A DNA stretch of 37,569 bases from Prevotellaceae bacterium. Lineage in GTDB: Bacteria; Bacteroidota; Bacteroidia; Bacteroidales; UBA932. Below the pieces are notes generated by a model that was not told the DNA's origin, did no database searches, and saw only the letters and a list, made by a program, of their open reading frames with translations. The stretch lies in the NCBI GenBank assembly GCA_031274595.1, contig JAISPX010000160.1, positions 1 through 37,569 of the forward strand. The letters are read 5' to 3'. The position numbers and the translations under genes are program-made. Below, piece by piece: positions 6,445-16,100 of this stretch. The first letter of the stretch is position 1, and each line of letters opens with the position of its first letter.

Positions 6445-8136
6445 ATGGCTGACAAATTGCAGAGAGATAATTCCTCCGAATCCAAAATATCTCTTATTGA
6501 TGACACGTTAGGCGGTTTACTCGAAAAATGGGCTGCCGAATGTCCGGAACACGATTTTCTGGTTTATCCCGACAGGAATTTACGATTGACATATAAAGAA
6601 TTTAATACTCGTGTTGATAATATTGCCTGCGCCCTGTTGTCGCTTGGAGTAACAAAAGGCAGTAAAGTAGGAGTTTGGGCAAAAAATGTTCCCGACTGGC
6701 TGACATTCATGTTTGCTTCGGCAAAAATCGGCGCCATACTTGTAACCATAAATACCAACTACAAAAAATCGGAAGTAGAATATATAATGCAAAATGCCGA
6801 TATTCATACAATGTGCTTGGTAAGCGGCTATCGCGACAATAATTATATTGATATTATTTACGATTTGGTTCCCGAACTGAAAACGCAAAATAGAGGCGAA
6901 CTCGAAAGCCCGCGTTTTCCCGAATTGAAAAATGTTGTGTATATAGGACAGGAAAAATATCGCGGAATGTACACAACTCTCGAACTTATTGTTATGGGAA
7001 ATTTTATGGACAAAGAACCTGTGCGTAGCATATCGTCAACAATAAATTGCCACGAGGAAGTAAACATGCAATATACTTCCGGCACAACAGGATTCCCGAA
7101 AGGCGTAATGTTGTCGCATCATAATATTTTGAATTGCGGCATGGCAACAGGCGAGTTTATGGATTTTACCTCCGCCGATAAATTACTTACCTGCGTTCCG
7201 CTGTTTCATTGTTTTGGCTGCGTACTGGCTTTATGCGCGGTAATCACTCATGGCTCAACAATGGTTATGATCGAAGAGTTTGATGCGCTCAAAGCGCTTG
7301 CATCCATTCACAAAGAACGTTGTACAATACTTTACGGAGTGCCTACAATGTTTATTGCCGAACTCAATCATCCGATGTTTGACATGTTTGATATGACATC
7401 GTTGCGTACGGGAATTATGGCAGGTTCGGTTTGTCCGATAGAAACGATGAAGCAAGTCATGGAACGCATGCACTGCAACGTAATAAGCGTATATGGACTG
7501 ACAGAAACTTCGCCCGGAATGACTGCCACACGAATGACCGACACCGCCGAAGTGCGCGCAACAACAGTAGGACACGATTTTCCTTTTGTTGAAGTAAAAG
7601 TTATAAATCCCGAAACAGGCAACGAATGTACTGTCGGCGAACAGGGCGAAATGTGTTGCCGCGGATACAATATCATGAAAGGATATTATAAAAACCCCGA
7701 AGCCACCGCCGAAATTATCGACTCTGACGGATTTTTACATTCAGGCGATTTAGGCGTAAAAGATGAAGATGGAAATTACAGAATAACAGGCAGAATAAAA
7801 GATATGATAATTCGCGGAGGCGAAAATATTTATCCCCGCGAGATAGAAACATTTTTGTATAAAATACCACAAATAAAAAACGTGGAAGTTGTAGGGCTTG
7901 CAAGTCCCAGATATGGCGAGCAGGTAGCGGCATTTATCACGCTCAAAGACGGCGAAACGCTTGCCGAAGAAGACGTCTTAACATATTGTCGGGGAAATAT
8001 TGCACGATACAAAATACCTAAATATATCTTTTTTATTGAAGAATTTCCGATGACGGCAAGCGGGAAAATCCAAAAATACCGCCTCCGCGACTTAGGCATA
8101 GAACTGCTCGAAAAGGCAGGAATAGAGATTGTCTAA
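6445..8136 (+). CDS. AMP-binding acyl-CoA synthetase
   Basis: 563 residues, typical of the acyl-adenylate-forming family. The nucleotide-binding P-loop YTSGTTGFPKG is at 210-220. The adenine-binding YGLTETSPG, the hinge region GDLGVKDEDGNYRITGRIKD and the linker IIRGGENIYPREIE follow in order, and the catalytic lysine lies in ASGKIQKYRLRD (about residue 541). It should activate a carboxylic acid with ATP and CoA, most likely a fatty acid, in the cytoplasm; chain length cannot be read. It is probably co-transcribed with the HTH-cupin regulator 20 bases upstream. No clear terminator is seen; repeats begin immediately after the stop. Confidence 0.92.
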   Translation: MADKLQRDNSSESKISLIDDTLGGLLEKWAAECPEHDFLVYPDRNLRLTYKEFNTRVDNIACALLSLGVTKGSKVGVWAKNVPDWLTFMFASAKIGAILVTINTNYKKSEVEYIMQNADIHTMCLVSGYRDNNYIDIIYDLVPELKTQNRGELESPRFPELKNVVYIGQEKYRGMYTTLELIVMGNFMDKEPVRSISSTINCHEEVNMQYTSGTTGFPKGVMLSHHNILNCGMATGEFMDFTSADKLLTCVPLFHCFGCVLALCAVITHGSTMVMIEEFDALKALASIHKERCTILYGVPTMFIAELNHPMFDMFDMTSLRTGIMAGSVCPIETMKQVMERMHCNVISVYGLTETSPGMTATRMTDTAEVRATTVGHDFPFVEVKVINPETGNECTVGEQGEMCCRGYNIMKGYYKNPEATAEIIDSDGFLHSGDLGVKDEDGNYRITGRIKDMIIRGGENIYPREIETFLYKIPQIKNVEVVGLASPRYGEQVAAFITLKDGETLAEEDVLTYCRGNIARYKIPKYIFFIEEFPMTASGKIQKYRLRDLGIELLEKAGIEIV

Positions 8137-8198
8137 TGATTAATGATAAAATGGTTAATGGTAAATCACTTTTAACTTTACAAACTTTATAACTGAAT
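8137..8198 (+). repeat. Dispersed ATGGTTAAT..TAAATCACTTT repeat
   Basis: ATGGTTAATGGTAAATCACT, then TTTAACTTTACAAACTTTATAAC, shares its order of words with 20760-20822 and 32394-32453. It begins directly after the acyl-CoA synthetase stop codon. Confidence 0.65.
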
Positions 8199-8227
8199 AA
8201 AAAAGGTGTAGCGGAAATACCTCGGGC

Positions 8228-8242
8228 GTGAGAACATCTCAC
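8228..8242. repeat. Short perfect hairpin GTGAGA-ACA-TCTCAC
   Basis: A 6-bp stem with a 3-nt loop, directly before the 23-bp tandem array. It is nested between GGTGT (about 8207) and ACACC (8241-8245). Confidence 0.6.
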
Positions 8243-8245
8243 ACC

Positions 8246-8316
8246 TATGTGGGGAAACAAAAACGAAGCATATGGAGAAACAAAAACGACGCATAAGGGG
8301 GAACAAAAGCGACGCA
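8246..8316 (+). repeat. Degenerate tandem array, ~23-bp period
   Basis: Three consecutive units end in ACGAAGCA, ACGACGCA and GCGACGCA: 8246-8270 (25 bp), 8271-8293 (23 bp) and 8294-8316 (23 bp). The shared core is TATGG/TAAGG, then GAAACAAAAACGACGCA. A decayed fourth unit (TAAGTGAGCAGAAACATGC) runs into the dispersed element at 8328. There is no evidence of coding. Confidence 0.75.
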
Positions 8317-8327
8317 TAAGTGAGCAG

Positions 8328-8427
8328 AAACATGCCTCTGCCTGTCGCGCGGGATGCAGGCTGTTATATGAAAAAACGACTGCGCTCTGTGCGTAATATC
8401 TTTTATCCTTATTTTCTACCGAACTTT
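8328..8427 (+). repeat. Dispersed ~100-bp element, copy 2
   Basis: AAACATGCCTCTGCCTGTCG, then CGCGGGATGCAGGCTGTT, and a CTTTTATCCTTATTTTCTAC tail, parallel the element at 123-218. It sits between the 23-bp array and the tyrosine recombinase gene. Confidence 0.6.
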
Positions 8428-8440
8428 AATCTTTAACGGG

Positions 8441-8491
8441 ATTAACCATTTCATCATTTATATTATATCATTAACCAGCGGTTTGGTATTG
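8441..8491 (-). repeat. Dispersed AAACCGCT../ATGGTTAAT repeat, reverse copy
   Basis: On the minus strand this reads AATACCAAACCGCTGGTTAA, TGATATAATATAAATGATG and AAATGGTTAAT, a variant of the family. With the plus-strand copy at 8137-8198 it brackets the array and the ~100-bp element in inverted orientation. Confidence 0.6.
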
Positions 8492-8499
8492 CCAGTCAA

Positions 8500-9303
8500 T
8501 CACCACGTAATAATCTTATCGACTATTGCCCGTTGCTCGCTTGCTGTACGGCGCAAGTAGATACGCGTTGTTTCGATGCTTTCGTGTCCCATCAAATCTG
8601 CCAAAAATGCAATATCATTGAATTTCTCCAAAAAATTCTTTGCAAAACGATGACGGAAAGAATGTGGATAAATCACTCTACTGTTTATTCCGTATTTTCG
8701 GGCAAAATGTTTCAGTTGCATGGAAATACCTCTTTCGGTGATTTGCTCGCCAAAACGATTTTGAAAAATATATCCGGTATTAAACCTTTCTTCTTTCAAC
8801 CATTTGGAAGCTTCTCTGCGCAATTTTTTAGGGATGTAAATCCTGCGAGTTTTCCCGCCTTTGGTGTACATATCCAAATATCCGATTTTGACATGTTCCG
8901 CTTTTATTTGTAACAGTTCGCTGATTCGCGCTCCTGTTGCCGTTAAAAACCAAACCACAAAATACCATTTGGTATATCCATCCTTTCGTAGTTTGTTTTT
9001 CAGAAATTTGTAATCGGCATCGCTGACAACATTTTCGAGAAAGTTTCTTTGTTGCTTTTTCACTAACCTGAGTTTTAGCCGTTCTTTTTTGATGAAGCCA
9101 AGAAATTTATTTAATGCCTGCAATCGCAAATTTATCGTTTGCGGTTTGAAATGTTCCATCAAATAACATTTGTAAGCTAATAAGTTTCTTCTGTCAACCT
9201 TTTCATATTGAGAAAGAAAATAATTGATTGTCCATGCATAAGAAGTAATTGTCCTTTTTGACAAATAATTCTTTTCAAGATGATTTCTAAATTTTTTTAC
9301 CAT
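8500..9303 (-). CDS. Solitary tyrosine recombinase / phage-type integrase
   Basis: 267 residues. The N-terminal SAM-like core-binding domain covers about 1-90, the catalytic domain about 95-267. All catalytic residues are visible: Arg126 (TGARISEL), Lys151 (GGKTRRIYIP), His214/Arg217 (HSFRHRF), His240 (LMGHES) and nucleophile Tyr249 (TTRIYL). It should therefore be active in site-specific strand exchange. The size resembles the compact XerC/D or DNA-inversion class, not large prophage integrases. No other mobile-element gene, excisionase or tRNA lies beside it. It is transcribed away from ruvA; overlapping palindromes lie between the two and a tandem array lies 183 bases beyond its stop. The target site cannot be named from this window. 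Confidence 0.92.
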   Translation of the reverse strand: MVKKFRNHLEKNYLSKRTITSYAWTINYFLSQYEKVDRRNLLAYKCYLMEHFKPQTINLRLQALNKFLGFIKKERLKLRLVKKQQRNFLENVVSDADYKFLKNKLRKDGYTKWYFVVWFLTATGARISELLQIKAEHVKIGYLDMYTKGGKTRRIYIPKKLRREASKWLKEERFNTGYIFQNRFGEQITERGISMQLKHFARKYGINSRVIYPHSFRHRFAKNFLEKFNDIAFLADLMGHESIETTRIYLRRTASEQRAIVDKIITW

Positions 9304-9453
9304 AATTCTTTTGAAATTTTAGAGTTTATAGCGACAAAGTACAATTACAAATTAACAACTGCTCGGTTTCTCCTGCTTTTTTGCAGACAACAGTCAATTT
9401 TGCAAAAATATCCTTATTGCTTTTTCGTAATTATTGTTGAAAAATCCTCGATA

Positions 9454-9478
9454 TAACACTTGGGTGTTAAATTTAACA
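9454..9478. promoter_or_regulatory. Two overlapping palindromes between recombinase and ruvA
   Basis: TAACAC-TTGG-GTGTTA at 9454-9469 overlaps the perfect 14-bp palindrome TGTTAAATTTAACA at 9465-9478; they share TGTTA. They lie about 150 bases from the recombinase start and 51 bases before the ruvA -7 element, so they could be operator or recombination sites. This is inference only. Confidence 0.4.
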
Positions 9479-9528
9479 AAAAAACACTACATTGATTTAT
9501 AAAAACCGTAAGTTGTTAAAATAAATTA

Positions 9529-9536
9529 TAATTTTG
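9529..9536 (+). promoter_or_regulatory. -7 element of ruvA(-sprA)
   Basis: TAATTTTG matches TAnnTTTG and is followed by CAGG. It lies 27 bases before the ATG at 9564, which argues against a TTG start at 9534 inside this element. Confidence 0.6.
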
Positions 9537-9563
9537 CAGGTTATAATCTTTGAAATTGAGTTT

Positions 9564-10142
9564 ATGTACGAATATATAAAAGGAAATATAACAGAATTAA
9601 CTCCCGCTTATGCTGTTGTAGAAACGGCGGGAATAGGTTATTTTATCAACATATCGCTGCAAACGTACAGCCAAATTTGTCAACGCAACGATGTGCGCTT
9701 GCTTTTGCACTATGTTATTCGTGAAGATGCCCATATATTATTCGGTTTTTTTGACGATGACGAGCGTAATGTTTTTCGTCTTTTGCTTTCGGTGAACGGA
9801 ATAGGCGCAAATACTGCGCGAATGATGCTGTCGTCAATAACCTCGCAAGAGGTGCGAATGGCAATAGAAAAAGATGATATAACAAAACTTAAAAGCGTAA
9901 AAGGAATAGGATTGAAAACAGCACAGCGTATTGTTGTCGATTTGAAAGATAAAATATCGAAAACGCCTGCCGGTAATATCTTTGTGTCGAAAGATAATCA
10001 TGTTCGAGACGAAGCCATATCGGCAATGATTACACTTGGGTTCACAAAAAACACTGTCGAAAAATGTATCGATGCTTTGCTGATTAAAGAACCCGATTTG
10101 AATGTCGAATCTATTATAAAGCAAGCGTTAAAACAACTTTGA
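9564..10142 (+). CDS. ruvA: Holliday junction branch-migration protein RuvA
   Basis: 192 residues from the ATG at 9564, where the canonical start MYEYIKGNITEL begins. RuvA tetramers grip four-way junctions and load the RuvB motor. The N-terminal OB-fold domain covers about 1-63. Two helix-hairpin-helix motifs follow (LLSVNGIGANTARMML and LKSVKGIGLKTAQRIVVDL), then a flexible linker and the C-terminal RuvB-binding three-helix domain (AISAMITLGFTKNTVEKCI, ending SIIKQALKQL). The length fits the family. It is probably co-transcribed with sprA, whose start lies 23 bases beyond the ruvA stop. Confidence 0.97.
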   Translation: MYEYIKGNITELTPAYAVVETAGIGYFINISLQTYSQICQRNDVRLLLHYVIREDAHILFGFFDDDERNVFRLLLSVNGIGANTARMMLSSITSQEVRMAIEKDDITKLKSVKGIGLKTAQRIVVDLKDKISKTPAGNIFVSKDNHVRDEAISAMITLGFTKNTVEKCIDALLIKEPDLNVESIIKQALKQL

Positions 10143-10165
10143 TTAAAATTAGAAATATCCGAAAT

Positions 10166-13100
10166 ATGACAATAAATATCAAATATAACAGCATTAAATT
10201 ATTAATAATAAAAATACTTCCATCAATATTTTTGATGTGTATGTTTGCAGCGTACACGTCAGGTCAGACAACCGATTCAAAAGACAATCGGAGTTGGATT
10301 GACCTCAAAGAAAATGTGCTGATAGAATATGACCAAACTACCGACAAATATATATTTTATCACATGGAAGGCAGCAAAAAATCTTATCCTTTCAAAGTAA
10401 TGGATAAAGATGAATTTGAAAAATATCAGATTCAAAATTCCATACGTAATTCGTGGATAGAACAGCGAAAAACATCAACATCTTCGCAAAGCGGTTCGGG
10501 TTCGGGCATTGGAGGCGGAATTTTGAAAATTGACAATGATATTTTCGGTACGATTTTCGGAGGAAATGAAATTGTAATTATCCCGCAAGGTACGGCAGAA
10601 CTCATTTTTACAATCAACAATACAAAAACAACCAATCCGATGGTTGCGGCAAATTACCGTTCGTCAACAAGTTTTGATTTTGACACAAAGCTTCAATTCA
10701 ACGTATCGGGAAGCATTGGCGAAAGAGTGAAAGTAGAATTTAATTACAACACCGAAGCCACATTTGATTTTGAAACAAAATTGAAAATCGGATACGAAGG
10801 CGGCGAAGATGATATTATTCAGAAAATAGAAGTTGGTAATGTTTCGTTTCCTCTCTCAGGAACGCTGATTTCGGGAGCGCAAAATTTATTTGGTATCAGA
10901 ACAGATTTGAAATTTGGAAAATTAAGCGTTTCGGGAATTGTATCAAAACAGGAAAGTGAATCTAAAACAATGGAAATAAAAGGCGGAGCGCAAATAAGCG
11001 ACTTTGAATTAAGAGCCGACGAATACGATGCAAACCGACATTTTTTCCTTTCTCAAACTTTTCGCGATAATTACGACCGCTCGCAGCGAAACATTCCATA
11101 TATTCAGTCGGGCATAAACATTACACGAATAGAAGTTTGGGTTACAAACAAAACAAGCAGTTTCGACAATTCGCGAAGCATTGTCGGATTTATCGACCTT
11201 GCCGAACCCAAAGTAATGTATCAGGAATCGCGATTTCAGAAGCCAAATCCGCCGGCGTTTCCAACAAATAATGCAAACCGTTTGCTCGAAATTCTGGATG
11301 CAAATTCATTTCGCGCAGTTGCAGATGTTACCACATATCTGAATGCAAATTTAATGGTCAGCGGAAACGATTATGAAAAACTTGAAAATGCACGTAAACT
11401 GATAGAAGATGTAGATTATACATTAAACAGCCAACTCGGTTATATTTCGCTGAACGGCGCTCTCAACAATGACGAAGTCCTTGCTGTTGCTTATGAATAC
11501 ACGGCAAACGGAGTTTCGTACAAAGTCGGCGAACTTTCAACAGACGGAATAATATCGCCAAACGTGCTGGTTGCAAAATTACTGAAAGGAACAAACCTGA
11601 CTCCGTCTTTGCCTACATGGAAATTGATGATGAAAAATATTTATACAATTTCGGCAATATCATTTTCAAAAGATGAATTTTATCTTGACGTTTATTACCA
11701 AAACGATGAAGCGGGAACAGATTTAACATTTTTGCCCGAAGGAGCAATAAAAAACACGCAACTTATCAGAGTTCTGAATTTGGACAATATCAACAATTCA
11801 CAAGAAGCATATCCCGATGGAATGTTTGATTTTGTAGAAGGCGTAACGGTATTATCATCTCGCGGACGAATTATATTTCCTGTGCTTGAACCGTTTGGAA
11901 ATTATTTGAAAGAAAAAATAAATAACGATGCAATAGCATCAAAATACGTTTTTCAGGAATTATATGATTCTACATTAGTTAAAGCCCGCGAACTTGCCGA
12001 AAAAAATAAATTCAGCATAAAAGGTTCATATAAATCGGAAGGCTCATCGGAAATAATGCTCAGCGCATCCAATATTCCCGAAGGCTCGGTAACGGTAACA
12101 GTGAACGGAGTTAAACTTATGGAAAATGTCGATTACGTTGTAAATTATACAATGGGGACAGTCAATATTATCAATTCGGCATATCTGCAATCGGGAATGA
12201 CATTGAAAGTTTCGCTCGAAGACAACAGTTTGTTCAGTTTGCAACAAAAAACAATGTACGGAGTTCACTTAAATTATGAAATAGATAAAAATTTCAACAT
12301 AGGAGCAACATATCTCGGATTATACGAACGACCAATGGTGCGAAAAGTTTCGTATGGCGAAGACCCAATTTCAAACGCCATGTTAGGATTAAATTTATCG
12401 TATCGAAAAGAAGCCCCGTTTTTGACAAAACTTGTTGATAAAATTCCTTTATTAAATACACGAGAATCATCATATCTTGCCGTAGATGCCGAATTTGCAA
12501 AACTGCTTGCAGGACAATCAAGCGCAAATTCGTATATCGACGATTTTGAAGCATCTCGCGCAACACTTGACTTGCGAGCCTTTAATGCGTGGTCGCTCGC
12601 AAGCACGCCGCAAAAACAAACAGATTTGTTTCCCGAAGGCGAGTTAAGTAATAATATCGACTACGGTAAAAACAGAGCCAAATTTGCATGGTATTCAATA
12701 TCAACAGACCTTACGCGAAATACAAGTTATACGCCGTCGTATATAAGAAATAATCCCGAATTTCGTGAAAATCATTTTGTGCGCGAAATTCCAGTTACCG
12801 AAGTTTATCCCAACAAGGAAATAACAACAGGAACGTCAGAATATATATCAACTCTCAGCATGGCATTTTATCCAAACGAACGCGGACCTTACAATTATGA
12901 CATAGCAAACCTCAACGGCGAAGGCAAATTCACAAATCCCGAAAAACGCTGGGGCGGAATAATGCGTGCGCTTACAGTTACAGATTTTGAAACGGCAAAC
13001 TATGACCATATAGAATTTTGGCTGATGGATCCGTTTGTATATAATCAAAACTCATCGGGCGGTGAAATGTATTTAAATTTGGGAAATATTTCGGAAGATA

Positions 13101-16100
13101 TACTTCGAGACGGAATGAAAGGTTTTGAACACGGACATCCATATCCATTTGAACTTGATGGCGTTGTAGAAACGGCTTGGGGACGCGTACCCAAAATTCA
13201 ATCGCTGGTTTATACTTTCGACAATAACATACAAGCGCGTCCATATCAGGATATCGGATTTGATGGACTTAGAAATGAAGACGAAAGAGATTTTTTTGAA
13301 AGCAAATACTCATTTTTATCCAGTCTTTCGTGGTTAAATTCAACAGCATTTACAAAAATATCAGATGACCCGTCGAGCGATAATTTCCGACATTATCTCG
13401 ATGAATCATTCAATGAAGACGAGGCAACTATTCTCGACCGCTACAAAGATTTCAACGGACCAGATGGCAATTCGCAACCATCCGACCTCACAGGCGGACA
13501 AAACCGAATGTCAACAACATATCCCGATATAGAAGACTTAAATCGCGACAACACGATGAATGAGTCGGAAAGTTATTTTCAATATAGATTAAAACTCACT
13601 CCCGCAACAATGATTGTAGGCGAAAATCATATTTCGGATGTTCGCGAAGTTACCGTTGATTTCAGAAACAGCGAAGGACCGAAAACAGTTCGCTGGTTTC
13701 AATTTAAAATACCTCTAAGTGAATATCAAAAAGAAGTTGGCGATATAAGCGATTTCAAATCCATAAGATTTATGAGGCTTTTTGTTCGCGGATTTAAGGA
13801 AACAACATATTTCAGATTTGCATCGCTTGATTTGGTTCGCAGCGAATGGAGAAGATATAATTATTCAATGATTGAAGGACAGGAAGGATTGGCGCAACCT
13901 GAATTACCTAATGCAACATTTGACGTTTCGGTTGTTAATCTTGAAGAAAATTCAAGCCGCACTCCTGTAAATTATGTAATGCCTCCGGATGTTCAGCGCG
14001 AATTAAATTATGACAACTATCAATCTATACAGATGAACGAACAGGCAATGGAATTTAAACTTGTTGACCTTGGCGACGGCGAAGGTCGCGCAGTATATAA
14101 AAATTCACTGTTTGATTTTCGTCAGTTCCGCAGAATAAGATTAGATGCGCACGCCGAAGCAATTCCGGGTTATCCGTTAAAAGATGACGACATAACCTTG
14201 TTTATACGAGTAGGAAACGACTATCGCAACAACTATTACGAATACGAAATACCGCTTGTGCTTACTCCGCATCGTTCTACATACAGCAACAACAGCGAAG
14301 CCGACCGTTTGATAGTTTGGCCAAGAGAAAATATGCTCAATATTGCACTGGAAGATTTTACCAATCTGAAACTTGAACGAAATCAACAAATAAAACAATA
14401 CGGAGGTTCGCAATCTTCGCTTTACGAAAAAGTTGTAGGAAAAAATCGTATAAAAATTGTAGGAAATCCCAATTTAGGCTCGGTTAAAGTTATTATGATA
14501 GGCGTACGAAATCCGAAAAAAACAGCAGGAAGAAACGATGATGGACTTGATAAATCAGCAGTAATTTGGGTAAATGAATTTAGACTTGCCGATTACGAAA
14601 ATGAAGGAGGCTGGGCTGCTACAGCCCGCGCAACTGCACAACTTGCGGATTTAGGTTCGCTTACTCTTGCAGGAACTATGATAACAAACGGATTTGGAAG
14701 TATAGAACAGCGTTATATCGACAGAGCGCACGAAGACACTTACGAATACAGCGTAATGACCAATCTTGAACTCGGAAAATTCTTCCCCGAAAAATGGGGC
14801 GTGAAAATTCCTTTCTTCTTCGGATATTCGGCACATCACGAAATACCGCTGTATAATCCTTTTAATCAGGACGTGAAACTGAAAACAGCATTGGATGCGC
14901 TTTCGGGATATTCGCGCGACTCGCTGGCAATGATGGCAAAAACTTATGTTCAGCAAAAATCGTTCAACCTGTCTAATGTCCGCATTACGCCTATGGGACA
15001 CGATGGTCAAAAAGTTTTTGATATTTCAAATCTTTCGTTGAGTTACGCTTATACGCAGCAATTCAGCCGAAATGCACGTTTGGCTGGAAATTTACAGGAA
15101 TCTTACAGCGCGCTTTTATCGTATGCGTACAATGTTCAGCCAAAATACTGGCAACCGTTCAAAAAATTAAAACCAAAAGCGCTGGCATTTTTCCGCGATT
15201 TGGGAATAAATCCGTATCCTAATCAATTTAGTTTTACTTCGGAAATAAACAGATATTATAATGAGTTAACTACAAGAAATATATCAACGCCTGAACTTGA
15301 AATTCCATCAACATATTCAAAAGATTTTACATGGGAACGGCGTTATTCGGTTGTATATGATATAACAAAAAATCTTCGAGTTGATTTCAATGCCACAAAC
15401 CTTGCTCGTATCGATGAACCCGAAGGAATGGTGAATAAAGACCGCGACCCTGACAGTTACCGACATTGGCGAGACTCTGTGTGGAGCAATTTCTGGAATT
15501 TCGGACGCAACATTAATTATAATCATCAACTGCAATTTACATGGCAAGTGCCTTTGAACAAAATCGGGCTTTTGAACTGGCTGAGTCCTCAGATAACTTA
15601 TCGCGCGGGCTACGAATGGGTTGCAAATATGCGAAATATGGAAGATTACGACCCCGGAAATACTATCAGCAACACTCAGGCAATAGATATAAATACAAGC
15701 GCAACGTTAACAACTTTGTATAACAAAGTCAAGTTTCTGAAACGGATTAACGATGAATTTGACGGGCGATCACGTGCAAATGCTGAAACTACAACAGTAA
15801 CGTATGAATCGAAAAAAACAAGATTCATGCCGAACAGAAAACATACAATTACGCATAAACTTAAAACAATGAACATTTCGGTTAAAGCGTTTGACAGCAG
15901 CGGAAAAGAAATAAGAGGAAATGTTCAGGTTATAGATAAAAACAGTATTGCCGTTTCGTTCGACAAGGAACACAAAGATGCAACGGTTGTTGTAACAGGG
16001 AAAGTTCCTAAACCTCAAAATCCTGTTTCGTACACGGCAAAATTCCTTGCGCGTTTGCTGATGTCGGTTAAAACCGTTAATTTCTCATATACGCAACAGG

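Noticed and set aside
8533-8913. A 126-codon plus-strand open frame inside the recombinase gene
   Set aside because: It is antisense to the catalytic domain of an intact recombinase; its composition is not protein-like.
9534-9563. A TTG start for ruvA
   Set aside because: It lies inside the TAATTTTG promoter element; MYEYIKG at 9564 is the canonical N-terminus.
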